DNA of 64,000 nt from NCBI RefSeq assembly GCF_030915405.1, contig NZ_CP133262.1:558001-622000 (forward strand), written 5' to 3'. Source of the DNA: Neobacillus nitrireducens (lineage in GTDB: Bacteria > Bacillota > Bacilli > Bacillales > Cytobacillaceae). The translations under genes and the position numbers were made by a program. This document shows positions 52,502 through 60,349 of this stretch, piece after piece (the stretch's first letter is position 1; every line of letters starts with the position of its first letter). A model generated the notes under the pieces. It did not search any database. It was not told the DNA's origin and was given only the letters and a program-made list of their open reading frames with translations.

Positions 52502-52606
52502 TCGCAATTTCCCCCAACTGACCACATTGTTTTTTATAAAACTGAACCTTTTCATGTAGTCAACTTCTATTATACTAGTAATTATCAAATGAATGGAGGT
52601 TATTTT
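52502..52606. promoter_or_regulatory. Divergent pdxR/pdxS control region
   Basis: TATACT at 52571-52576 and a weak -35 (TTTTCA, about 52549) could drive pdxS. PdxR-type regulators bind direct or inverted repeats here, but I could not pick a clear pair by eye. Confidence 0.4.
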
Positions 52607-53491
52607 ATGAAACTAGTAGGAACTGAAAGAGTAAAACGAGGAATGGCTGAAATGCAAAAAGGCGGCGTTATTATGGATGTCATTAATGCCGAGCAAGCAA
52701 AAATAGCTGAAGCTTCAGGTGCAGTTGCGGTTATGGCGTTGGAGCGGGTACCATCCGATATTCGCGCAGCTGGGGGCGTTGCCAGGATGGCAGATCCTCG
52801 GATTATGGAAGAAGTAATGAACGCTGTCACCATTCCTGTAATGGCAAAAGCACGCATCGGCCACATTGTCGAAGCACGTGTATTGGAAGCAATGGGCGTC
52901 GATTACATAGATGAAAGTGAAGTATTAACACCTGCGGATGAGGAGTACCATTTATTAAAAAGCGACTATACCGTACCTTTTGTTTGCGGATGCCGCGATT
53001 TAGGGGAAGCTGCACGTCGCATTGGCGAAGGAGCCTCCATGTTACGGACAAAAGGGGAACCTGGAACTGGTAATATTGTCGAGGCGGTTCGTCATATTCG
53101 TAAAGTGAATGCACAAGTAAGACGCGTTGTCGGTATGAATACGGATGAATTAATGACGGAAGCAAAAAATTTAGGGGCACCATTTGAATTATTGCTAGAA
53201 ATTAAAAAATTGGGAAGGCTGCCTGTTGTCAATTTTGCTGCCGGCGGGGTGGCGACACCTGCGGATGCCGCTTTAATGATGGAACTTGGAGCTGATGGTG
53301 TATTTGTCGGATCAGGTATTTTCAAATCCGATAATCCAGAAAAATTTGCCCGTGCCATTGTAGAAGCAACTACAAACTACCGAGATTATAAACTAATTGC
53401 CGAAATTTCAAAAGAGCTAGGGACACCGATGAAAGGTATTGAAATTTCCGCGCTAGATGCAAAAGACCGTATGCAGGAACGTGGTTGGTAA
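52607..53491 (+). CDS. pdxS: Pyridoxal 5'-phosphate synthase subunit PdxS
   Basis: 294 residues from the ATG behind ATGGAGG; the longer frame overlaps pdxR. It builds PLP from ribose 5-phosphate, glyceraldehyde 3-phosphate and ammonia. [23 protein letters not shown], the catalytic lysine in [39 protein letters not shown] and [34 protein letters not shown] are all present. Its last codon is 1 bp from the pdxT start. Confidence 0.97.
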   Translation: MKLVGTERVKRGMAEMQKGGVIMDVINAEQAKIAEASGAVAVMALERVPSDIRAAGGVARMADPRIMEEVMNAVTIPVMAKARIGHIVEARVLEAMGVDYIDESEVLTPADEEYHLLKSDYTVPFVCGCRDLGEAARRIGEGASMLRTKGEPGTGNIVEAVRHIRKVNAQVRRVVGMNTDELMTEAKNLGAPFELLLEIKKLGRLPVVNFAAGGVATPADAALMMELGADGVFVGSGIFKSDNPEKFARAIVEATTNYRDYKLIAEISKELGTPMKGIEISALDAKDRMQERGW

Positions 53492-53492
53492 G

Positions 53493-54083
53493 ATGCTGAA
53501 AATTGGGGTACTTGCATTACAAGGTGCAGTCAGAGAACATATAAGACAAATTGAAGAGCTTGGTTGCAGGGCCATTTCAGTAAAATCAGCTAAAGATCTA
53601 AAAGAATTGAATGGTCTTATACTGCCTGGCGGAGAAAGTACAACAATGCGGAAACTGCTGGACCGATACGAGTTACTTGAACCCATTCGTGCTCTCGCCG
53701 CCGAGGGAGTTCCGATGTTTGGAACATGTGCTGGACTGATTTTACTAGCTAAAGAAATCGTTGGCTATGATACGCCACATCTAGGCGTGATGGACATCGT
53801 GGTCGAACGGAATTCATTTGGTCGCCAAGTGGATAGTTTTGAAGTCGAGATGCCCATCAGTGGAGTAGGAGAGGATATACCTGCTGTTTTCATCCGGGCA
53901 CCTCATATCGTGGCTGCAGGTGAGAATGTTGAAATTCTGGCAAAACATGAAGAGCGTATTGTTTTAGCGCGGGAAGGTCAATTCTTAGGATGTTCCTTTC
54001 ATCCGGAATTAACAGAGGATCATAGAATTTTGAAGTATTTTATTGAAATGGTGCGAGAGAATACAAATGTTATAGCTCATTAG
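53493..54083 (+). CDS. pdxT: Pyridoxal 5'-phosphate synthase glutaminase subunit PdxT
   Basis: 196 residues from the ATG giving [16 protein letters not shown]; this is the usual N-terminus, and the earlier in-frame ATG lies within pdx[16 protein letters not shown], the catalytic cysteine in [12 protein letters not shown] and the [10 protein letters not shown] histidine/glutamate make a complete class I glutaminase. It supplies ammonia to PdxS in the 12+12 complex. A terminator follows. Confidence 0.97.
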   Translation: MLKIGVLALQGAVREHIRQIEELGCRAISVKSAKDLKELNGLILPGGESTTMRKLLDRYELLEPIRALAAEGVPMFGTCAGLILLAKEIVGYDTPHLGVMDIVVERNSFGRQVDSFEVEMPISGVGEDIPAVFIRAPHIVAAGENVEILAKHEERIVLAREGQFLGCSFHPELTEDHRILKYFIEMVRENTNVIAH

Positions 54084-54093
54084 GTTCCAAGGC

Positions 54094-54131
54094 ACGCCGA
54101 TTGGTTATTTAAACCAGTCGGCGTTTTTTCA
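54094..54131 (+). terminator. Terminator of pdxST
   Basis: ACGCCGATTGGTT/AACCAGTCGGCGT stem followed by TTTTTT. Confidence 0.92.
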
Positions 54132-54625
54132 TGTAGCATTATCAGATCAAAATTATTTAACAAAGGATGATTATTTTCCTTTATAATGGAAGAATATAAT
54201 ACATTGTTTTTTTACAGGACTGATTTAATAAAGTTTATGGGGGAAGCCACCTAGTAAAATAAAGATATATAAGCTAAAAATAATTTTAAAGAGTTTAAAA
54301 AGGGAACACAATTCTATTTGATTGCTGTGTTTTACGAACGAAAGATTTAGCAGTCAGGCTGCCAATTAATGAAAAAGAGCTACATAGAATTTTATATTAA
54401 TAAAGGATGATTGAAAAATCTATCAAGTAAAGGGCTGCCAAAAATTGAGCAGCCCTTTACCTATTCGAAACTTGCAACTAATAAATCTTCAGTTGGAGGA
54501 GAATCTGAAAGAATTTAGAATTGGTCTTGAGTGGTTGAAATTTCCTTTGTTTATGTTATTTTACAAATTCTGAAAAACCTTATTTGTTTTAGAATCGTCT
54601 ATTTAGGTGAAGGGAGCAGATCACG
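54132..54625. other. Intergenic stretch with a hairpin and a possible gene remnant
   Basis: About 490 bp without an intact gene. A perfect 12-bp inverted repeat GTAAAGGGCTGC/GCAGCCCTTTAC lies at 54427-54460 without a long T-run. A short open stretch near 54343-54400 reads KDLAVRLPINEKELHRILY and looks like a coding remnant, but I cannot name it. No promoter for the sigma factor gene is obvious. Confidence 0.4.
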
Positions 54626-55159
54626 TTGGAAGAGAGTATCATTGAAGACCTTATAGTAAATGACAGAGAGAAATTATTAGATCAATTAATGGATAACTAC
54701 GGCCAGTCGTTACTACAACTTGCCTATTCATACGTTAGGAACAGGGAGGTTGCAGAGGACCTTACCCAAGAGGTATTTGTAAAATGTTATCAAAGATTGG
54801 ACCAATATCAAAGAAAGTCCTCTTTAAAGACTTGGTTATGGCGAATTGCCATCAACCATTGCAAGGATTATTTAAAAAGCTGGCACCATAACCATATCGT
54901 TATCTCTGAGGAACAAGCAAAACAAACACCCAGTCGAGAAAAAGAAGTGGAAAACCAAGTGATTCAGAGATATGAAGACCAACAATTAGCAAAAGCGGTA
55001 ATGAGTTTACCAGATACATATAGGGAAGTCATTTATTTATATTATTTCGAGGAACTTTCAATAAAGGAAGTGTCTTACCTAACAGGTATGAATCAGAATA
55101 CGATTAAGACTAGGTTAAAGCGAGCAAAAGAAATCTTAAAAGATTGCTTGGAGGTATAA
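54626..55159 (+). CDS. ECF-type RNA polymerase sigma factor
   Basis: 177 residues from a TTG behind AGGTGAAGGGAG. Region 2: LLQLAYSYVRNREVAEDLTQEVFVKCYQRLDQY. Region 4: AVMSLPDTYREVIYLYYFEELSIKEVSYLTGMNQNTIKTRLKRAKEIL. Both are complete. The next gene starts 2 bp after its stop and has a PadR-like winged helix, and the third encodes a SEDS protein, so this sigma factor may answer to envelope stress. No classical zinc-type anti-sigma gene is present. Confidence 0.88.
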   Translation: MEESIIEDLIVNDREKLLDQLMDNYGQSLLQLAYSYVRNREVAEDLTQEVFVKCYQRLDQYQRKSSLKTWLWRIAINHCKDYLKSWHHNHIVISEEQAKQTPSREKEVENQVIQRYEDQQLAKAVMSLPDTYREVIYLYYFEELSIKEVSYLTGMNQNTIKTRLKRAKEILKDCLEV

Positions 55160-55161
55160 AA

Positions 55162-55572
55162 ATGGAAGACCGTTTGAAAAATCTTAAAAACATTTTGAAA
55201 AGGACAGTACTACAGGATTTAGACTTTACCGAGGAACATAAAAGAGAGATAAGACTAAAAATTAATCACCTGCCTAAAACTTCTGAAGAAGATTTTATAT
55301 TAGCAATATTTCAGTTATTGAAGCAAAAGCGTACTGGTTTTGAATTAAGTAGACTGATCCGTGCCAGAGGGATTGAAACATTTGAAAAGGGAGAGGGCTT
55401 CCTCTATACATCTTTACATAAATTCGAACACAAAGGTTACTTGAATTCTAATTGGGAGGCACCAGACATTAAATACTATCAGATTAGCAGCAAAGGATTA
55501 AAATTATTAAAAACCCTTGAAAACGATTGTGAAAGTAAAGCTTACCTATTAAAAGAGATATTTGAGAGGTGA
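55162..55572 (+). CDS. PadR-like winged-helix protein in the sigma factor operon
   Basis: 136 residues from the ATG behind GGAGG. An N-terminal helical stretch (about 1-40, LKNILKRTVLQDLDFTEEHKREIRLKINHL) is unlike ordinary PadR and may contact the sigma factor. The winged helix follows (EEDFILAIFQLLKQKRTGFELSRLIRARGI, GFLYTSLHKFEHKGYLNSNWEAPDIKYYQISSKG). It could act as an anti-sigma or repressor; inference from position only. Confidence 0.72.
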   Translation: MEDRLKNLKNILKRTVLQDLDFTEEHKREIRLKINHLPKTSEEDFILAIFQLLKQKRTGFELSRLIRARGIETFEKGEGFLYTSLHKFEHKGYLNSNWEAPDIKYYQISSKGLKLLKTLENDCESKAYLLKEIFER

Positions 55573-55577
55573 TAAAC

Positions 55578-56843
55578 GTGAGTAATCTTAAAGAACATTT
55601 TTTAGCTGAAGTCTTGCAATACATAAAAACAAAAGAAGCTAAGGAAGTGGTTTACAAAGAGTTAGGATATCATATAAAATTGTCCAAGTTGGAACTAGTG
55701 TCAAAGGGGTCTAATGAAGACGAAGCAGAAGAAAAAGCGATAAAAAATATGGGGAGCCCTAAAGAAATAGGAGCACACTTTAATAAACTGTATCGTCCAA
55801 AGTTTGATTGGAAACTTTTTGGTTTATTTATCATCATTATCTTAATGGGAATTCTCCCAACTTTAAATGTGCAAGATCGTTATTCAGACAATTTATTTTT
55901 AAAACAAATGATATATATTGCATTAGGGATTATCGTTGCAATATCCGTTATGCTGATTGACTATAGAAGAATAATGAGATTTGGTTGGCTTTTTCTTATT
56001 GCGGCATTAAGTTTATTACTCGCACTTAACTTTATCCCTAATCAGGTGATTAATGGAGTTTCTTATATTCACATCTTTGGAATTACCATTAGCGGGAGTT
56101 CACTTTTGCCTTTATTTTTAGTGTTTTGGGCTTACTATTTTTCAAAGGAAAAACAGAAACCGTTCGTAATTATAGGTGTTTACTTAATCTCCGTGCTATT
56201 GTTTTTGGGATTACCAAGCATTTCTGCAGCTATTGTTTATTCTGTTTTGGTATTAGCTTTATTTTGTTGTAGTTCCTTTAGTAAGAAGTCGATCTTTACA
56301 ACCATAGGGGTTTGTTCAGGTGCTTTTCTTACCTGTTTCACCATTTTTTGGTTTACCGTTGAGAGTTACCAGAAGATTAGGTTACGTGCCTTTTTCAATC
56401 CTGATGACTACCCAATAAATGAAGGTTATGCCTACTTAGTATTAAAAGATTTAATTACTGATGGTGGATGGTTCGGAAATAAAGTGCCACCGAAATATAT
56501 TGGCATCATGACACCCGATATGGCATTTGCTAATATCACTTATTTTTATGGGTGGGTTCTATCTGGATTGCTTTTCGTTTTAGTATTGTTGCTTACGTAT
56601 AGACTAATAGTTGTCTCAGCACAAATAAAAGACCGAATAGGTAAACAATTAACTCTTGGAGTATGTGCATTACTTTCTATCCAATTTGTCTACAATATCG
56701 GTATGATCCTAGGGTTATTTCCAATTATTTCAATGTCACTACCGTTTATTAGCTACGGACTGACACCAACAGTCTTAAATTCACTTCTAATTGGGATGGT
56801 ATTAAGCGTGTACCGCAGAAAACATCTGGTGATTAATATATAA
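55578..56843 (+). CDS. FtsW/RodA/SpoVE (SEDS) family protein with N-terminal HAAS-like domain
   Basis: 421 residues from GTG behind GAGAGGTG. Residues ~1-75 are soluble (KLSKLELVSKGSNEDEAEEKAIKNMGSPKEIGAHFNKLY), like the HAAS domains found in proteins encoded beside PadR regulators. About ten membrane helices follow, with SEDS features: FFNPDDYPINEGYAYLVLKDLITDGGWFG, TPDMAFANITYFYGW (candidate catalytic Asp) and MSLPFISYGLTPTVLNSLLIGMVLSV. SEDS proteins polymerise glycan strands. Being under an ECF sigma factor suggests a stress-induced glycan polymerase. Confidence 0.83.
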   Translation: MSNLKEHFLAEVLQYIKTKEAKEVVYKELGYHIKLSKLELVSKGSNEDEAEEKAIKNMGSPKEIGAHFNKLYRPKFDWKLFGLFIIIILMGILPTLNVQDRYSDNLFLKQMIYIALGIIVAISVMLIDYRRIMRFGWLFLIAALSLLLALNFIPNQVINGVSYIHIFGITISGSSLLPLFLVFWAYYFSKEKQKPFVIIGVYLISVLLFLGLPSISAAIVYSVLVLALFCCSSFSKKSIFTTIGVCSGAFLTCFTIFWFTVESYQKIRLRAFFNPDDYPINEGYAYLVLKDLITDGGWFGNKVPPKYIGIMTPDMAFANITYFYGWVLSGLLFVLVLLLTYRLIVVSAQIKDRIGKQLTLGVCALLSIQFVYNIGMILGLFPIISMSLPFISYGLTPTVLNSLLIGMVLSVYRRKHLVINI

Positions 56844-56858
56844 GCATGTCTATAATAG

Positions 56859-56893
56859 AAGGCGATTCTTTACAAGAAAAGATCGCTTTTTTT
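56859..56893 (+). terminator. Terminator of the sigma factor operon
   Basis: AAGGCGATTCTTT pairs with AAAAGATCGCTTT (G-U allowed), followed by a T-run. Confidence 0.82.
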
Positions 56894-56982
56894 GTTTCAT
56901 TTTAAATTTGAGGATACCAGGAAGAATATAGGACCGCTGATGTTCTTGCAGATTTGAACAACATACTATCATAATACTGTGA

Positions 56983-57068
56983 GGAGTTACTTGAAAAACC
57001 GTGTGACACAAACAATGCAACAAAAAGCCATATAGTATCAAAGTTTGTGTCACAAAGATCATAACTCC
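56983..57068. repeat. Nested inverted repeat upstream of xerS
   Basis: Inner arms GTGACACAAAC (57003-57013) and GTTTGTGTCAC (57043-57053) are perfect over 11 bp. Outer arms GGAGTTA (56983-56989) and TAACTCC (57062-57068) enclose them. No supported gene lies in 56894-57117. Confidence 0.7.
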
Positions 57069-57117
57069 AGGAGGGGTTTCCTAATCCTCCTTTTACATAA
57101 CTGCGTAAAATATAAAT

Positions 57118-57146
57118 TTGACGCAATTAACTCATTTTAGTAAAAT
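57118..57146 (+). promoter_or_regulatory. Probable promoter of the XerS-type recombinase gene
   Basis: TTGACG (57118-57123) and TAAAAT (about 57141-57146) with a 17-bp spacer, about 20 bp before the start codon. Confidence 0.55.
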
Positions 57147-57165
57147 ATAGAAGTGGGGTGATTTT

Positions 57166-58254
57166 ATGGTAAATCAAAATAAGCAGCAACAATTTCAAAA
57201 ACTACAAACGATCCTTAACGAACTTCCTTGGTATGTTGACGAATACATCAATCATAAATTACGTAAGCTTTCGACGGCATCCTTATTCAATTATTGTCAT
57301 GACTATAAGATCTTTTTTAACTGGATGATTAACGAACAATTGGTGTCAGGCACCATTAAAGATATTCCATTGGAACGACTGGAGCAAATGACCGTTTTAG
57401 AGATTGAAAGTTTCTTAAACTATCTCCATTATCAATTAAGTAATAAAGAGCTAACCGTTAATCGGAAATTATCGGCACTAAAATCACTATTTAATTATTT
57501 GCAAAATATTGCTGAAACACCAGACTTAAAGCCGTATTTGAATCGTAATGTTATGGCGAAAATCGAGTTTAATGAAGTAAAAGACAGTATGGAAACGAAG
57601 GCAACGAAGATGGAGGGTAAAATTCTCCTTGGTGATGAATACGAGAAGTTTCGTCTTTTTGTTGCCAATGATTACGGTGATTTAATTAAAGACAATAAAA
57701 AGTTAGTAAACTTTTATCAATTGAATAAGGAACGTGATACAGCCATTGTGTCCTTAATCCTTGGATCGGGTCTTCGCCTTTCAGAATTAGTTGGTATTGA
57801 ATTAGATGATATCGATTTTAAAAAATTCTGTGTCAGAGTTATTCGCAAAGGAAATAAAGAACAATTCGTTTATTTCAGTCAAGTGGCTATGGCTGACCTC
57901 CAAGAATATTTAGCAGTTAGAATGGTTAAATACGATCTTGATAAAAATGAAAAGGCATTATTTGTTAGTGGACCAACGGGGCCGAAAGTAAAATCACGAA
58001 GTTTAAAAGCTAGAGCTGTTGAAAATCTGATTGAAAAATATGCAACCGCATTTGGTAAACCCTCATTATCCGTACATAAGCTGCGTCATTCATTTGCGAC
58101 AAGATACCATGCTGAAATCAATGATGTTCCGAAATTAAGACGGCAATTAGGCCATTCATCTATCCAAACAACGATGATCTACACGCACATTAAGAATGAT
58201 GATTTAAAAATTGCAGTGGATAAGATGGATATGCCAAAAGAACAAATAGAATAA
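57166..58254 (+). CDS. xerS: XerS-type tyrosine recombinase
   Basis: 362 residues, close to streptococcal XerS length. The N-terminal core-binding domain covers ~20-130 (LSTASLFNYCHDYKIFFNWMINEQL). The catalytic set is complete: Arg in ILGSGLRLSELVGIELDDID, Lys in IRKGNKEQF, HKLRHSFATRYH, LGHSSIQTTMIYTHI with the nucleophile Tyr. It probably resolves chromosome dimers or acts on a dif-like site; I found no dif site beside it. GGTGTCAGGCACC occurs inside the gene (57342-57354). A weak terminator is at about 58259-58290. Confidence 0.85.
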   Translation: MVNQNKQQQFQKLQTILNELPWYVDEYINHKLRKLSTASLFNYCHDYKIFFNWMINEQLVSGTIKDIPLERLEQMTVLEIESFLNYLHYQLSNKELTVNRKLSALKSLFNYLQNIAETPDLKPYLNRNVMAKIEFNEVKDSMETKATKMEGKILLGDEYEKFRLFVANDYGDLIKDNKKLVNFYQLNKERDTAIVSLILGSGLRLSELVGIELDDIDFKKFCVRVIRKGNKEQFVYFSQVAMADLQEYLAVRMVKYDLDKNEKALFVSGPTGPKVKSRSLKARAVENLIEKYATAFGKPSLSVHKLRHSFATRYHAEINDVPKLRRQLGHSSIQTTMIYTHIKNDDLKIAVDKMDMPKEQIE

Positions 58255-58340
58255 CAATTAGGACTGTCATCATTATGGCGGTTCTTTTTTCAATTTTATC
58301 AGTTAACATAACATTATTATGTTAACAAAAATGCCAAATA

Positions 58341-58374
<34 letters not shown>

Positions 58375-58407
58375 GAAGCGAAATTTTTATTCATTTTCTT
58401 CAATGTA

Positions 58408-58447
58408 AAAAAAGCGTTCAGACAGCTAATAGCTCTCTAAACGCTTC
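58408..58447 (-). terminator. Terminator of the ABC exporter operon
   Basis: Minus strand: AAGCGTTTAGA...TCTGAACGCTT (G-U allowed) with an inner AGCTATTAGCT, followed by seven T residues. Confidence 0.88.
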
Positions 58448-58450
58448 ATT

Positions 58451-60349
58451 TTATCCTACATCTTTCATTAAATTACTTCCACTAAACTGACTATTATACA
58501 AATCTGCATAAAATCCGCCTTTTTCAAGTAATTCAAGATGATTTCCTTTTTCAATCACACTTCCATTATTCATCACAAGGATTAAATCAGCTTCACGAAT
58601 CGTTGATAATCTGTGGGCGATTACAAAGCTGGTCCTCCCTTTCATCAAATGATTCATCGCCTTTTGAATTTGTACCTCTGTACGGGTGTCGACACTGCTT
58701 GTTGCTTCGTCAAGAATCAGAATCGCTGGATTAGCGAGTATCGCCCTGGCAATCGTTAACAGTTGTTTTTGGCCTTGAGAAATATTGGATGCTTCCTCGT
58801 TCAAAATCGTTTCATACCCATCCGGAAGAGTTCGGATAAAATGGTCTGCGTTGGCTGCACGAGCCGCTGCAACCACTTCTTCTTTTGTTGCCCCTTCCCT
58901 TCCATAGGCGATATTATCATAAATCGTACTATTAAATAGCCATGTATCCTGCAGAACCATCCCAAATAAGCTCCTCAGGTGTTCCCTTTTAAGATCTCTA
59001 GTATCAATTCCATCAATTAAGATTCGACCAGAATTAAGTTCGTAGAATCGCATTAACAAATTAATAAGTGTGGTCTTCCCTGCCCCTGTTGGTCCGACTA
59101 TTGCAACTGTCTGGCCAGATTTCACATCAATTTGCATATCTTTAATTAAGATTTCATTTTCCTCGTAGCCGAAAGTAACCTGTTCAAAAGTTACTTCACC
59201 CTTTGGAGCAGTAATTACTTTCGCATGAACCGCTTCTGGGACTTCTTCCGTTTCATCCAAGATTTCGAACACACGTTCCGCACTGGCGATGGTTGATTGA
59301 ATAACGTTGGCGATCGATGCTGTTTGAGCAATTGGCTGGGAAAATTGCCGCGAATATTGAATAAAGGCCTGAATATCTCCTATTTCAATCGCTTTTTTCG
59401 TAACCAGGATTCCGCCCACGACGGAGACTAGGACATAGCCAATATTATTAATAAATGACATGAGTGGCATAATCATCCCGGATACAAATTGGGCCTTCCA
59501 TGCGGATTGGTAGAGAGTATCATTAATTTCTTCAAATGTTTCAATCGATTTCTGCTCATGTCCAAATACTTTGACTACCTTATGCCCTGTGTACATTTCT
59601 TCCACGTGACCATTAAGCTGGCCAAGTGATTTTTGCTGCCCTTTAAAATAGAGCTGTGACTTTTTGGCGATCTTTGCAATCGCCACACCACTTAGTGGCA
59701 GGGTTACAATAACAATCAATGTCATCAATGGACTGATGGATAGCATCATGATGATTACTCCGATAATAGTAACTACAGAGGTAATCAACTGGGTTAAGCT
59801 TTGTTGTAATGTCGTGCTAATATTATCGACATCATTGACCGCTCGGCTGAGAATCTCCCCATGGGTACGTGAATCAAAGTATTTTAACGGCAGCCGATTA
59901 AGCTTTTCCTCTACTTCTTTTCGGAGATTATACACCGTTTTTTGCGCCACACCTGCCATGATGTATTGTTGTAAATAGGCGAAAATTGCACTCAATATAT
60001 AGAGGCCAATGAGTAAAATAATAATTTGACCGATATAATCAAAATCTATTTTGGCCCCAGGGCCACCCTTCAGCTTCATCATCAAGCCTTCAAATAATTT
60101 GGTTGTTGCTTTCCCCATAATTTTCGGGCTGACGATCGCGAAGATGGTACTAATTATCGCAGTAACTAATACAGAAAGTAGCTGTAATTTAAAAGGTTTT
60201 AAATAGCTGATTAATCGATTTAAGGTTCCTTTAAAGTTCTTTGCTTTTTGGACTGGCATACCCATTCCCATCGGGCCAAATCCTCCGCCTGGACCTGGGC
60301 CGGGTTTGCGTGGTCCGGACTCTTGTTCGAATTTTTGATTCTTACTCAT
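58451..60349 (-). CDS. Heterodimeric ABC exporter, subunit with canonical Walker B (YfiC/LmrD-like)
   Basis: 632 residues. A Gly/Pro-rich N-terminal tail (GPGPGGGFGPMGMGMP) precedes six membrane helices (about 48-340) and an ATPase domain: VGPTGAGKTTLINLLMRFYE (Walker A), NISQGQKQLLTIARAIL (signature altered to ISQGQ from LSGGQ), ILILDEATSSVD (complete Walker B) and IAHRLSTI. It pairs with the upstream subunit, which has the complementary defects, so one catalytic site is degenerate. Such pairs export drugs or lipids. 4-bp overlap with its partner. Confidence 0.9.
   Translation of the reverse strand: MSKNQKFEQESGPRKPGPGPGGGFGPMGMGMPVQKAKNFKGTLNRLISYLKPFKLQLLSVLVTAIISTIFAIVSPKIMGKATTKLFEGLMMKLKGGPGAKIDFDYIGQIIILLIGLYILSAIFAYLQQYIMAGVAQKTVYNLRKEVEEKLNRLPLKYFDSRTHGEILSRAVNDVDNISTTLQQSLTQLITSVVTIIGVIIMMLSISPLMTLIVIVTLPLSGVAIAKIAKKSQLYFKGQQKSLGQLNGHVEEMYTGHKVVKVFGHEQKSIETFEEINDTLYQSAWKAQFVSGMIMPLMSFINNIGYVLVSVVGGILVTKKAIEIGDIQAFIQYSRQFSQPIAQTASIANVIQSTIASAERVFEILDETEEVPEAVHAKVITAPKGEVTFEQVTFGYEENEILIKDMQIDVKSGQTVAIVGPTGAGKTTLINLLMRFYELNSGRILIDGIDTRDLKREHLRSLFGMVLQDTWLFNSTIYDNIAYGREGATKEEVVAAARAANADHFIRTLPDGYETILNEEASNISQGQKQLLTIARAILANPAILILDEATSSVDTRTEVQIQKAMNHLMKGRTSFVIAHRLSTIREADLILVMNNGSVIEKGNHLELLEKGGFYADLYNSQFSGSNLMKDVG

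Noticed and set aside
54343..54400. Gene fragment KDLAVRLPINEKELHRILY
   Set aside because: Too short to assign, with no start codon or ribosome site; noted only as a possible remnant.
56850..57126. Minus-strand ORFs of 70 and 74 residues upstream of xerS
   Set aside because: They mostly follow the nested inverted repeat and terminator, so the open frames are by-products of that structure.
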